The position numbers and the translations under genes are program-made. From positions 1 to 64,000 of the forward strand of contig NZ_JACSYA010000024.1 of assembly GCF_029870285.1 (NCBI RefSeq): a stretch of DNA of 64,000 nucleotides, read 5' to 3'. A model generated the notes under the pieces. The model saw nothing but the letters and a program-made list of their open reading frames with translations, did not search any database and was not told where the DNA came from. The stretch comes from Delftia sp. PS-11. Its GTDB lineage: Bacteria; Pseudomonadota; Gammaproteobacteria; Burkholderiales; Burkholderiaceae_C. Each line of letters opens with the position of its first letter. Within the stretch, counting starts at the first letter, position 1. This document shows positions 46,161 through 54,687 of this stretch, piece after piece.

Positions 46161-47240
46161 GACCAGATCGCCCCGCTGCAAGCGCAGATCCTCGAATTCA
46201 TCGCGATGGATGGCTGCACGGACGGCCAGTTCGACCAACTCGCCCTGCAGCTGTTTGCCCACCAGTACGCGGCCAATGCCCCTTACCGCAGCTTTTGCCA
46301 GCGGCGCGGCGCCACGGTGCGCAGCGTCAAGACCTGGAGCGATATTCCGGCGGTGCCCATCGATGCCTTCAAGGCCATGGAGCTGCGCTGCGAACCTGCA
46401 GCGCCCGGCGAGCGCGTCTTCATGACCAGCGGCACCACTGGCCGTGCGGCGCGCGGGCGCCATTTCCATCCCCGGCTGGATGTCTATGACCTGTCGATGG
46501 CACGCCACTTCGCGCAGCGCTTCATGCGCGGCGACGAGCGCCTGCCCATGGGCATTCTGTTCCCCGACGAGCAGGCCATGCCCAACTCCTCGCTGGCCCA
46601 TTACCTGGCGCTGGCCAAGGCGCGCTTCGGCACGGCAGACAGCCGCTATTTCCTCACGCCCGAGGGCCTGGACATGGCCGGGCTGTGCGCGGCACTGGAG
46701 CAGGCCGAGCGCACCGGGCAGCCCTATGCGCTGCTGGGCGCCAGCTTCAGCCTCGTGCATGTGATGGATGGGCTGCGCGCCCAGGGCCGCAGCTTCCGGC
46801 TGCCGCCGGGCAGCCGCATCCTGGACACCGGCGGCTACAAGGGCCAGTCGCGCGAGTTGCCGCTGGAGGAGTTCTACGCCGGGCTGTCGCAGCTGCTGGG
46901 CGTGCCGCGCACGCACTGCATCAACATGTATGGCATGACCGAACTGAGCACCCAGTTCTATGACGATGGCAATGCCGTGCTGCCTTCGGTCAAATCGGGG
47001 CCGCACTGGATACGTTCGCGCCTGGTCGAGCCTGTGACGGGCCGCAGCGTGGCGCCCGGCGAGCGCGGCATTCTTGTGCATTGCGATCTGGCCAATTTCA
47101 ACTCGGTCACCACCATCCTGACCGAGGATGTGGGCCTGGCGGCCGAAGGCGGTTTTTTGCTGCTGGGCCGCGCCGAAGGCGCGCAGGCCAAGGGCTGTTC
47201 GCTGGCCGTCGATGAATTCGTCAAGGCCGCTGCCGCATGA
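46158..47240 (+). CDS. LuxE-like acyl-protein synthetase, TPP-riboswitch operon
   Basis: A 360-residue adenylate-forming enzyme of the LuxE family. It has the phosphate-binding motif MTSGTTG (89-95), MYGMTEL (257-263) and, near the end, KGCSLAVDE with C347, a candidate for the acyl-carrying cysteine as in luminescence LuxE. LuxE activates a carboxylic acid with ATP and forms an acyl-enzyme thioester for LuxC. Behind a TPP riboswitch, a fatty acid is an unlikely substrate; a carboxylated thiamin precursor is proposed. GAAGG precedes the ATG, and the stop overlaps luxC-like by ATGA. Confidence 0.85.
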   Translation: MDQIAPLQAQILEFIAMDGCTDGQFDQLALQLFAHQYAANAPYRSFCQRRGATVRSVKTWSDIPAVPIDAFKAMELRCEPAAPGERVFMTSGTTGRAARGRHFHPRLDVYDLSMARHFAQRFMRGDERLPMGILFPDEQAMPNSSLAHYLALAKARFGTADSRYFLTPEGLDMAGLCAALEQAERTGQPYALLGASFSLVHVMDGLRAQGRSFRLPPGSRILDTGGYKGQSRELPLEEFYAGLSQLLGVPRTHCINMYGMTELSTQFYDDGNAVLPSVKSGPHWIRSRLVEPVTGRSVAPGERGILVHCDLANFNSVTTILTEDVGLAAEGGFLLLGRAEGAQAKGCSLAVDEFVKAAAA

Positions 47241-48712
47241 ACACACAGCGGGTCGAGGCCGGCTACCTGCCAGGGATCGGCACAGACGAAGTCCAGTGGC
47301 ATGCGCTGGCCTTCGAGCGAGGCGGCCAGCGGCTGCAAGTGGCCGTGCCGCAACTGACGGCCCTGCAGACCCATGCGCTGGCGGCCCGCGTGCGCGCTGC
47401 CGCTGCGCAGCAGCTCAGGCCCCTGGCCGTGGCCGACATCATCGCCATCATCGACCGCGCCATGGCCCGGCTGCTGGACCGTGCAGACCCCTATCGCCAG
47501 CAGGCCGAAGCCCTGCTGCCCCTGGTCAGCGGCTACGACGCCGAGATGGTGCGCCAGGGCCTGACAGGCCTGTTCAAGACCTTCCGCGCGCCGCAGCTGC
47601 GGCGTTTCGTGGCCGAAGACTTTGCCAATCCCGGTGTACTCGACGGCTTCCAGCCCGCAGCCAAGGGCGGCGCGGTGCAGGCCTTCGGCCCCGGTCTGCT
47701 GCTGCACAGCTGGGCTGGCAACGTGCCTGCGCTATCGCTGTGGAGCATGGTCTGCGGCCTGCTCGTCAAAGCGGGCAGCATCGGCAAGCTGGCCAGCGCC
47801 GAGCCCCTGTTCGCCGGCTGGTTCGCCAGGCTGCTGGCCGAAGTCCACCCGCCCTGGGCCGACTGTATGGCCGTGGTCTGGTGGAGCGGGGCAGGCGAGG
47901 GCGGCGGCGGTTGCGCCGATGCCCTGTATGCCGAGGCCGACACCGTCATCGCCTACGGCGGCAACGCGGCGCTGGATGCCATCCGGCAGCGCCTGCCCGT
48001 GACCACGCGCTTTGTCCCGCATGGCCACCGCCTGGGCCTGGGCCTGGTGGCCGCCCAGGCTCTGGACAGCGCCAAGGCCCCGGCCCTGGCGCGGCTGGCA
48101 GCCTGGGATGTGATGCGCTACGACCAGCAAGGCTGCTACTCGCCCCATGTCTTTTACGTGGAGCGCGGCGGCGCCGTCGCTCCGCGCGCCTTTGCCGGCT
48201 ATCTGGCAGCGGAGCTTGCCAACCTGCAGCAGCGCTTTCCACGCGCCGGACTGGACCTGCAGGAGGCGGCTGCCGTGGCCCGCTGGCAGCAGGCCGTGGA
48301 GTGGCAGACGCTGTCCGCCCCCGACTCGGCCGACATGCTGCTGTCCGGACCGGATGCGCAATGGGCCGTGGCCTATGCGGACAGCCTGCGGCCGCTGGCC
48401 CCCACGGCGCTGCAGCGCACCATCCAGGTGGTGGGCGTGGATGCGCTGGACAGCGTGCTGCCGGCCGTGGCCGCTCAGGAGCGCTTTTTGCAGACGGCCG
48501 GCGTGGCGGCCCCGCCCGAGCGGCTCTACCACCTGGCGGGCCTGCTGGGCGCGGCGGGCGTCACGCGCATCTGTGCCATCGGCTCCATGAGCACCCCCGA
48601 GGCTGGCTGGCACAACGATGGGCGCTTCAACCTGCTGGATCTGGTGCGCATGGTCGAGATCGAACAATCGGCCGAGGCAGCCGCCCAGCCGCTGGCCTCT
48701 TATGCGGACTGA
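47237..48712 (+). CDS. LuxC-like acyl reductase, TPP-riboswitch operon
   Basis: A 491-residue member of the LuxC family, related to aldehyde dehydrogenases. The nucleotide-binding stretch HSWAGNVPAL is at 157-166 and the acyl-accepting cysteine is C300 in DQQGCYSPH, as in LuxC. It would take the acyl group from the LuxE-like partner and reduce it with NADPH to an aldehyde. The gene starts inside the stop of the LuxE-like gene. LuxE/LuxC pairs also occur in surface-polysaccharide loci, but here the riboswitch and ABC genes point to thiamin metabolism. Confidence 0.85.
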   Translation: MNTQRVEAGYLPGIGTDEVQWHALAFERGGQRLQVAVPQLTALQTHALAARVRAAAAQQLRPLAVADIIAIIDRAMARLLDRADPYRQQAEALLPLVSGYDAEMVRQGLTGLFKTFRAPQLRRFVAEDFANPGVLDGFQPAAKGGAVQAFGPGLLLHSWAGNVPALSLWSMVCGLLVKAGSIGKLASAEPLFAGWFARLLAEVHPPWADCMAVVWWSGAGEGGGGCADALYAEADTVIAYGGNAALDAIRQRLPVTTRFVPHGHRLGLGLVAAQALDSAKAPALARLAAWDVMRYDQQGCYSPHVFYVERGGAVAPRAFAGYLAAELANLQQRFPRAGLDLQEAAAVARWQQAVEWQTLSAPDSADMLLSGPDAQWAVAYADSLRPLAPTALQRTIQVVGVDALDSVLPAVAAQERFLQTAGVAAPPERLYHLAGLLGAAGVTRICAIGSMSTPEAGWHNDGRFNLLDLVRMVEIEQSAEAAAQPLASYAD

Positions 48713-48713
48713 C

Positions 48714-49466
48714 ATGGCCATGGCATTTCTCGATATTGCACAGGTGTCGTTCTCCTACCCGGGCCGCGCGCCCGTGGTGGGCGGCGTGGACTGGCGCATC
48801 GGCCAGGGCGAATTCCACTGCCTGCTGGGCCGCAGCGGCTGCGGCAAGACCACCCTGCTCAAACTGGCGGCCGGCCTGTTGCGCCCGCAGGCCGGGCGCA
48901 TCGCGCTGTGCGGCAGCGAGATCGCCGCACCCGGCCCGCAGCTGGGCTTCATGTTCCAGGCGCCGACCCTGCTGGACTGGCTTACCGTGCTGGACAACGT
49001 GCTGCTGCCTGTCTCCCTGCAGCGCAGGCCAGGCCCGCAGGACGAGGCCCATGCCCTGGCCTTGCTGGCGCAGCTGGGGCTGCAGGCCCATGCGCGCCGC
49101 CATCCGCGCCACCTGTCGGGCGGCCAGCAAAGCCGCGTGGCCCTGGCGCGGGCCCTGGTGCTGGAGCCGCCGCTGCTGCTGCTGGACGAGCCCTTTGCCG
49201 CGCTCGATGCCATCACCCGTGCCGAGCTGCAGGACGACCTGCTGCGCACCTGCCGCCAGCACGGCACCACGGTGCTCTTTGTCACCCATGACATTGCCGA
49301 GGCTGTGTACCTGGCCGACCGCATCGCCGTCATGCACGGCGGGCGCATCGTGGATGACATTGCCGTGCCATTGCCTGCCCCCCGAAGCCAGGCGCTGCGC
49401 CATGGCCCCGAATTCAACGCGCTGGCCGCCCGTGTGCGCGAAGCCATGGACAGGAGCGGTGCATGA
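48714..49466 (+). CDS. ABC transporter ATPase, ThiZ-like (NitT/TauT family)
   Basis: A 250-residue ATP-binding protein of the nitrate/sulfonate/taurine/thiamin-precursor family: Walker A GRSGCGKT, signature LSGGQQSRVALARAL, Walker B LLLLDEPFAALD and the switch His in VTHDIAEAVYLADR. It begins one base after the LuxC-like stop. With the next two genes it forms an importer like ThiXYZ, which takes up pyrimidine precursors of thiamin. Confidence 0.88.
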   Translation: MAMAFLDIAQVSFSYPGRAPVVGGVDWRIGQGEFHCLLGRSGCGKTTLLKLAAGLLRPQAGRIALCGSEIAAPGPQLGFMFQAPTLLDWLTVLDNVLLPVSLQRRPGPQDEAHALALLAQLGLQAHARRHPRHLSGGQQSRVALARALVLEPPLLLLDEPFAALDAITRAELQDDLLRTCRQHGTTVLFVTHDIAEAVYLADRIAVMHGGRIVDDIAVPLPAPRSQALRHGPEFNALAARVREAMDRSGA

Positions 49467-50242
49467 ACCCCACCCCCGCACAGGCCCGGCTCATGGGCGC
49501 TGCACTGCTGCTGGCGCTGCTGGGCGGCTGGGAGGCCATCGTTCGCCAGGCCGGCATCTCGGCCCTGGTGCTGCCCGCGCCATCGGCCGTGGCCTCGGCG
49601 CTGTGGACCGGGCTGGGCTCGGGCTATTTCTGGCCGCATATCCGCGCCACGCTGGCCGCCTTGCTGCTGGGGCTTGCCGGGGGCAGCCTGGGCGGCCTGC
49701 TCATGGGTATGCTGCTGGCCGAATCGCCGCTGCTCGACCGTGTGCTCAAGCCCTACATCGTGGTCAGCCAGGTCGTGCCCAAGCTCGCGCTGGCGCCGCT
49801 GTTCGTGCTGTGGCTGGGCTTTGGCATGGCGCCCACGGCGCTGATCACGGCGCTGATCTGCTTTTTTCCGTTGATGGAAAACACCCATACCGGCCTGCGC
49901 CAGTGCGATGCGCAGCGCCTGCAGCTGTTTCGCATGCTGGGCGCCACGCGCATGCAGACCCTGCTGCGCCTGAAACTGCCCATGGCGCTGCCCGCCATCC
50001 TGGCCGGCCTGCGCGTGGCCGTGGTGCTGGCCCTGGTGGGGGCCGTGGTCGGCGAATTCATCGGCGCCAGCCAGGGGCTGGGCGCCGTCATCATCGCCTC
50101 TCAGGGGATGATGGATACCGCATTGATGTTCGCGGCCCTGGTGCTGATCGCCGCCATGGGCCTGCTGCTGTACCAGGCCACCTTGCTGCTGGAGCGCCGG
50201 CTGCTGCGCTCCCATGCCGATCAACCCGGCGACCTTCCATGA
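49463..50242 (+). CDS. ABC transporter permease, ThiX-like (NitT/TauT family)
   Basis: A 259-residue inner-membrane permease with about six helices and the EAA loop RMLGATRMQTLLRLKLPMALP, of the type in SsuC, TauC and ThiX. It overlaps the ATPase gene by ATGA and the binding-protein gene in the same way. Confidence 0.88.
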   Translation: MNPTPAQARLMGAALLLALLGGWEAIVRQAGISALVLPAPSAVASALWTGLGSGYFWPHIRATLAALLLGLAGGSLGGLLMGMLLAESPLLDRVLKPYIVVSQVVPKLALAPLFVLWLGFGMAPTALITALICFFPLMENTHTGLRQCDAQRLQLFRMLGATRMQTLLRLKLPMALPAILAGLRVAVVLALVGAVVGEFIGASQGLGAVIIASQGMMDTALMFAALVLIAAMGLLLYQATLLLERRLLRSHADQPGDLP

Positions 50243-51255
50243 CCTTCTCCGATACCCAGAACATGCCCGAGTCCCTTTCCCGCCGCAGCCTGCTTGCCGC
50301 CGGCGCAGGTCTTGCCATCGCGCCGTTTGCGGCGCCCGCCGCCGCGCAGTCCGCCGGCAAGGTGCGCATTGCCGGCTGGAGCAAGCCCATCAGCGAAATC
50401 ACCAACATCCTGGCCGAGCCCGACAAGGGCTTCTTCAAGGCCCAGGGCGTGGAAGTGGCCTACCTGCCCGGCGCGGGCGGGGGCGACGCCATCCGCAACA
50501 TGCTCAGCGGCCAGGCCGATGTGGCCTTCACCGACCCCGGCTCCTTCTTCATGGCGCTGGACAAGGGCGAAAAGCTCACCGCCATCTACGACATCTACCC
50601 GCAGAACGTGTTCAACGTGGTCTCGCTCAAGTCGGCCGGCATCCAAAAGCCTGCCGATCTCAAGGGCAAGAAAATCGGCGTCTACAGCCTGTCCAGCGGC
50701 ACGCGCCAGAACCTGCTGGTGCTGCTGCACCAGGCGGGCCTCAAGGAGTCGGACGTCACCATCGTCGTCACCGGCCTGCTCAACTTCGCGCCGCTGCTGC
50801 AGGGCCAGGTGGATGCCACCGCCGCCACCGACACCGGGCTGGTCGTGGGCCAGCGCAAGGGCCTGGGCGAAGTCAACGTCATGCACATGCGCGACCACAT
50901 GAACATGTCCAGCGACCTGTTCGTGGTGCGCGAGGAAACGCTGCGCCAGAAGAAAGACCTGCTCAAGTCCTTCCTGCGCGGCTACCGCGACAGCATGGCC
51001 TGGATGATCGCCCAGCCTGAAGAAGCCGCCACGCTGGCCGCCAAACACGCCATCGACGGCACCAACCGCGACATCAACCTCGAAGTCATCCGCCTGCGCA
51101 ACGCCTCCTCGCTGCCCATGTCCGCGCCCAAGGGTGCGCTGGGCGCCTTCGACATGGCATCGCTGCAAAAAGCCGCCGATGCCTACCGTGCGCTGGGCCT
51201 GGTGCAGCGCCAGATCAAGGTGGCCGACGTCGTGGACGCCAGCCTGCTGCCCTGA
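50239..51255 (+). CDS. NMT1/THI5-like periplasmic binding protein with Tat-type signal
   Basis: A 338-residue binding protein. The N-terminus has SRRSLLAAGAG followed by a hydrophobic stretch and AAAQSA, a twin-arginine signal. The NMT1/THI5-type fold shows in GFFKAQGVEVAYLPG, LSGQADVAFTDPGSF and KSAGIQKPADLKGKKIGV. The protein has no cysteine, so it lacks the CCCFC motif of yeast THI5 and is a binding protein, not an HMP synthase. Bacterial relatives such as ThiY bind formylaminopyrimidine. A ligand with a carboxylated pyrimidine is a reasonable guess given LuxE/LuxC. Confidence 0.86.
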   Translation: MTFSDTQNMPESLSRRSLLAAGAGLAIAPFAAPAAAQSAGKVRIAGWSKPISEITNILAEPDKGFFKAQGVEVAYLPGAGGGDAIRNMLSGQADVAFTDPGSFFMALDKGEKLTAIYDIYPQNVFNVVSLKSAGIQKPADLKGKKIGVYSLSSGTRQNLLVLLHQAGLKESDVTIVVTGLLNFAPLLQGQVDATAATDTGLVVGQRKGLGEVNVMHMRDHMNMSSDLFVVREETLRQKKDLLKSFLRGYRDSMAWMIAQPEEAATLAAKHAIDGTNRDINLEVIRLRNASSLPMSAPKGALGAFDMASLQKAADAYRALGLVQRQIKVADVVDASLLP

Positions 51256-51265
51256 GGACGCCTGC

Positions 51266-52033
51266 ATGAAGTTCCAGGGCAAGGTGGTGCTGGTCACCGG
51301 GGCCAGCCGGGGCATCGGCGCGGCCATCGCGCTCGCTTTCGCGCAGGAGGGCGCCACGGTCGTGGTCAACCACCTGTCCAACGACGCGGCGGCGGCCCAC
51401 ACCGTGGCCGCCTGCCAGGCCGCAGGCGGCGATGCCTTCGCCGTCCGTGCCGATGTGGGCAGCGAACAGGCCGTGCACGGCATGGTCCGGCGCATCGTCG
51501 AGGAAGCCGGGGGCATCGATATCCTCGTCAACAATGCCTTTCGCCCCTATGCCTTCGACCCCGAGCGGCGCAGCCTGTTCGATGACCTGTCCTGGAGCGA
51601 CTACCAGGCCCAGTTCGACGGCGCCGTAGGCGCCACCTTCAATGTCTGCCGCGCCGTGCTGCCGCTGCTCAGGCAGCGCAACGGCGCCAGCATCGTCAAC
51701 ATCGCCACCAACCTCGTCGAAAACCCCGTCGTGCCCTACCACGACTACACCACGGCCAAGTCTGCCCTGGTCGCCTTCAGCCGCAACCTGGCCAGCGAGC
51801 TGGGGCCGCTGGGCATCCGTGTCAACTGCGTCGCACCGGGGCTGGTCTACCCGACCCAGGGCAGCAGCAGCACCAAGGAGTCCTTCCGCGAGTCGCTGAT
51901 GGCAGCCACGCCGCTGCGGCGCCTGGCCCGCCCCGAAGACGTGGCAGGGCCCGTGCTGTTCCTGGCATCGCAGTGGGCCGGGTTTGTGACGGGGCAGGTG
52001 GTGTTTGTCGATGGCGGGCTGGTGATGCGCTGA
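51266..52033 (+). CDS. SDR-family oxidoreductase, last gene of the TPP-riboswitch operon
   Basis: A 255-residue classical short-chain dehydrogenase: TGASRGIG for NAD(P) binding, NNAF, and the catalytic YTTAK. The residue 13 before the tyrosine, normally serine, is threonine (in NIATN). It ends with the FabG-like VFVDGG. It follows the binding-protein gene by 10 bp, with TGAGGA overlapping as ribosome site. In the proposed pathway it would reduce the LuxC-made aldehyde to an alcohol. It could instead act on something else. Confidence 0.85.
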   Translation: MKFQGKVVLVTGASRGIGAAIALAFAQEGATVVVNHLSNDAAAAHTVAACQAAGGDAFAVRADVGSEQAVHGMVRRIVEEAGGIDILVNNAFRPYAFDPERRSLFDDLSWSDYQAQFDGAVGATFNVCRAVLPLLRQRNGASIVNIATNLVENPVVPYHDYTTAKSALVAFSRNLASELGPLGIRVNCVAPGLVYPTQGSSSTKESFRESLMAATPLRRLARPEDVAGPVLFLASQWAGFVTGQVVFVDGGLVMR

Positions 52034-52047
52034 ATGCCCTGGCGATC

Positions 52048-52090
52048 GGGCGGCATGCGGCCAGCGTCGCCATGCCGCCCCCTTGGTTTT
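52048..52090. terminator. Terminator between the riboswitch operon and the membrane protein gene
   Basis: GGGCGGCATG (52048-52057) pairs with CATGCCGCCC (52071-52080), followed on the plus strand by CCTTGGTTTTT. It lies between convergent genes. Confidence 0.75.
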
Positions 52091-53298
52091 TACAGGTACT
52101 TGAGCCAGGCAATGTCCCGCCGGCGTTGCTTGAGCGCGGCAAACCAGCGCACGGCGGGGTACAGGGCGATGGCCAGCAGGCAGGCGATCGGCCACAGCCA
52201 CCACAGGCTGTCCAGCCCGAACAGCGTTCCGTGGTTGGCGCCCGCCATGCCCAGCGCTGCCAGATACAGGAGCTTGAGCACGAACAGGTGCAGCACGTAG
52301 AAGAACATCGGCGCGGCTCCCAGCGTGGCCAGCGGCACCAGCCAGCGCTGGCCGCAACCGGCCTCGAAGGCCCGCAGCACCAGCAGGCCCGTGCCCAGCG
52401 TCAGCAGCACGAACAGCAGCGAGGGCGGGTATTTGGTGACGTTGAGCCAGGACATGGCGGTCTCCAGCGCGCTCGCGCCTGCCTGCCACGGCGCATCGCC
52501 ATACACATTCAGCGTGCGCAGCACCATGAAACCCAGCAGGCAGGCCATGCCCGCCGCCAGCAGACGGCGCATGCGCTGTGCGGCATTGCTGTCCCTGCCG
52601 AACCAGGGGCCGATGCCATAGCCCAGCGCGATCACGCCGATCCAGGGCAGCAGGGGATAGGACGTGCGCAGCCGGATATCGCCCCACTGCAGCCAGCCAC
52701 GGTCATGCAAAATGGCCCAGGGCACATGCATGGCATGGCCAGCCGGGAAATGCAGCCCATCCAGCAGGTTATGGCCCGCCACCAGCAGCAGCCCCCCCAG
52801 CAGCAAGGCCTTGCGCGGCAGCCACACCAGCGCCGACAGCGCCAGCATGGACAGGCCGATGACCCAGATCACCTGCAGGAAGATCTTCGCGGGCGGAAAC
52901 TGGAACGTCCAGGCGAAATTCACCACCGTGACTTCCAGCGCCACCAGAAACAGGCCGCGCCGCCACAGAAAGCCCGAGGCCGCAGCCCGCGCCTGAGCCG
53001 CATCCGCATGGCGGCTGGCGTACAGAAAGGCGGACAGCCCCGTCAGGAACACGAACACCGGCGCGCACAGATGGGCCAGTATGCGGGGAAAGAACAGGCC
53101 TGCCGGGGTCTCGGCAACCACCATGGGGTCCGGCACCTGCAGGTGCAGGTAGAAGGTCTCGCGCACATGGTCCAGCAGCATGAAAAGCATGACCAGGCCG
53201 CGCAGGGCATCGATGGACTGCAGGCGGCCTGCGTGCAGCGCTGCCGCTGGCGCAGGTACCGGTGCGGCGGAGGGATCAAAGGAGGCGTGGCTGGACAT
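52090..53298 (-). CDS. DUF1624/HGSNAT-like multi-pass membrane protein
   Basis: A 402-residue inner-membrane protein with about ten helices. It opens with RLQSIDALRGLVMLFMLLDHVRETF, the hallmark of the heparan-alpha-glucosaminide acetyltransferase-like/DUF1624 family, whose conserved Asp and His lie in this helix. Such proteins transfer acyl groups across the membrane to sugars or other acceptors. ATG 53298 is chosen because the upstream 37 codons look non-coding. It is a single gene and its acceptor is unknown. Confidence 0.82.
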   Translation of the reverse strand: MSSHASFDPSAAPVPAPAAALHAGRLQSIDALRGLVMLFMLLDHVRETFYLHLQVPDPMVVAETPAGLFFPRILAHLCAPVFVFLTGLSAFLYASRHADAAQARAAASGFLWRRGLFLVALEVTVVNFAWTFQFPPAKIFLQVIWVIGLSMLALSALVWLPRKALLLGGLLLVAGHNLLDGLHFPAGHAMHVPWAILHDRGWLQWGDIRLRTSYPLLPWIGVIALGYGIGPWFGRDSNAAQRMRRLLAAGMACLLGFMVLRTLNVYGDAPWQAGASALETAMSWLNVTKYPPSLLFVLLTLGTGLLVLRAFEAGCGQRWLVPLATLGAAPMFFYVLHLFVLKLLYLAALGMAGANHGTLFGLDSLWWLWPIACLLAIALYPAVRWFAALKQRRRDIAWLKYL

Positions 53299-53513
53299 CT
53301 TGAAAGTCAGGTTTTTATCAAAATCATAGCAACAGATGCAAGCGGCTTTTGGGTGGCGCAGTTTGCGTTGATAACTGGCAGGCGATGGGCGCTGCCTGCG
53401 AATAACCATCGATCCTTTCGGGGCAATCCGTGCTGTGAAAAGATGTCCGCACCGTTATGAGGGAGCCCCCGGGACTGATAGGGGCTGGTTTACAGTGACA
53501 AGGAGAGAGAAAA

Positions 53514-54059
53514 ATGGCGTCATCCGTCGAAAAGCTGATCAAAGCGTTGGAGTTGTGTATCCCGATGCTGGATCCGGCACCATTGCGCCACGACACACCC
53601 AAGGAAACTGGGCAATCGGACATCCTTCAATGGCTTTACGAGCACCTGGGTCAGCAGGACCTTATGGTCTATGAGGAATGGAAAGAGTATTTCGGGCATG
53701 TGCCGGATTTGGACCCGCTTGCCGCGATCGATTTTTCCGGATTTGACAGCGAATATGTCGTAGGCATCGCGGGAGACATTGATGAGGAGGATATTCCTCC
53801 TGAGTTCATGTATGCGATGCCCTATGAAATGCCTTATCTGGAGTATCTGAATTCATTCCTGCAAAATCATGGCCTGCGGATCGTCGATCTGCTCCCGTTT
53901 GAAAATGCCTACATGATTGCCGTCAAGGATGACCCGCAGCTGCTGGACCAGCTCAGTGAGTGCCTGCGTGCATTTGAGATGGATATCAACCGGCGCAATG
54001 CCATGAACGAACAAGAGGTCAAGGCGCACCTGGACAGGCTGCTGTCTTCTGGTTCGTGA
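53514..54059 (+). CDS. Hypothetical acidic protein, possible immunity-type protein
   Basis: A 181-residue soluble protein rich in Asp and Glu (IAGDIDEEDIPPEF), less GC-rich than its neighbours. AAGGAGAG precedes ATG 53514. I do not recognise the family. Its size, acidity and isolation resemble immunity proteins of polymorphic toxins (DUF6630 or SMI1-type groups are possibilities that I cannot confirm). No toxin gene is next to it. Its lower GC suggests transfer. Confidence 0.7.
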   Translation: MASSVEKLIKALELCIPMLDPAPLRHDTPKETGQSDILQWLYEHLGQQDLMVYEEWKEYFGHVPDLDPLAAIDFSGFDSEYVVGIAGDIDEEDIPPEFMYAMPYEMPYLEYLNSFLQNHGLRIVDLLPFENAYMIAVKDDPQLLDQLSECLRAFEMDINRRNAMNEQEVKAHLDRLLSSGS

Positions 54060-54098
54060 CAAAGCCGGCTGCAGTCAGGCATGCCTGCAGCCCTGGCC

Positions 54099-54497
54099 TC
54101 ACTCCTGGTACGGGGGCTCCACGAGCAGCCCGGCCTGCAGCGGCCGGATGCGCTCATCCTGATAGTAGCCGCCGTATTCGGTATAGCGCAGAAACACGCC
54201 TGCGCAATCGCGGCAGCGCCACAGCGTGCTCTGGTTATAGGGGTGCCAGCCCAGTGCAATCGGCGCGTCAGGCGACCACAGATGGGTACCCTGCGGATGG
54301 AACTCGGTCAGCCGGTGCGCGATGTCCGGCGTACCCAACGGGCCCACGGGGTCGAGCTGGGCCGTTGCCGTGGCGCCCGATATCGATTCCCATGCAGGGC
54401 GCGACAGCACGGCGCAATCGGCGCAGCGCGGCTGTGTGTCAGCTTGCAGGGCGAGATCGCGCAGCTGCGCCTCGGTCAAGGGGGTAGGTTCGGTCAT
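54099..54497 (-). CDS. Hypothetical protein with two CxxC pairs
   Basis: A 132-residue cytoplasmic protein with CADC near residues 25-28 and CRDC at about 93-96, which may bind zinc as a treble clef or ribbon. The centre is rich in Trp, Tyr and Pro. ATG 54497 fits the length; the frame continues upstream without a ribosome site. No family name comes to mind. It converges with the acidic-protein gene, 39 bp away. Confidence 0.65.
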   Translation of the reverse strand: MTEPTPLTEAQLRDLALQADTQPRCADCAVLSRPAWESISGATATAQLDPVGPLGTPDIAHRLTEFHPQGTHLWSPDAPIALGWHPYNQSTLWRCRDCAGVFLRYTEYGGYYQDERIRPLQAGLLVEPPYQE

Positions 54498-54687
54498 GGG
54501 CAGCTTTCGGTGATGCGGCATTCTCGCCCGGCACAGCACAGGCCGCAGCCGCATCTGCGAATTCCTGCGCAGGCCACCCTGTGCCGGCGAGTCTTTGACA
54601 ATAGGTGACCAATAGTCGGCAGGCAGTCCGGTCTGCGTTGATGAAACAGGTGAATGCAATGGGTTCTGGTTTCGAGGGTGCGATGGC

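Noticed and set aside
46158..48712. Bacterial luminescence genes
   Set aside because: No luxA, luxB or luxD is present, and the TPP riboswitch points to thiamin metabolism.
47128..50238. Long open frame leading into the binding-protein gene
   Set aside because: The upstream part overlaps the LuxC-like, ATPase and permease genes out of frame; the real start is ATG 50239 with a Tat signal.
50239..51255. HMP-phosphate synthase of the THI5 type
   Set aside because: It has a secretion signal and no cysteine, so the CCCFC motif is absent; it is a binding protein.
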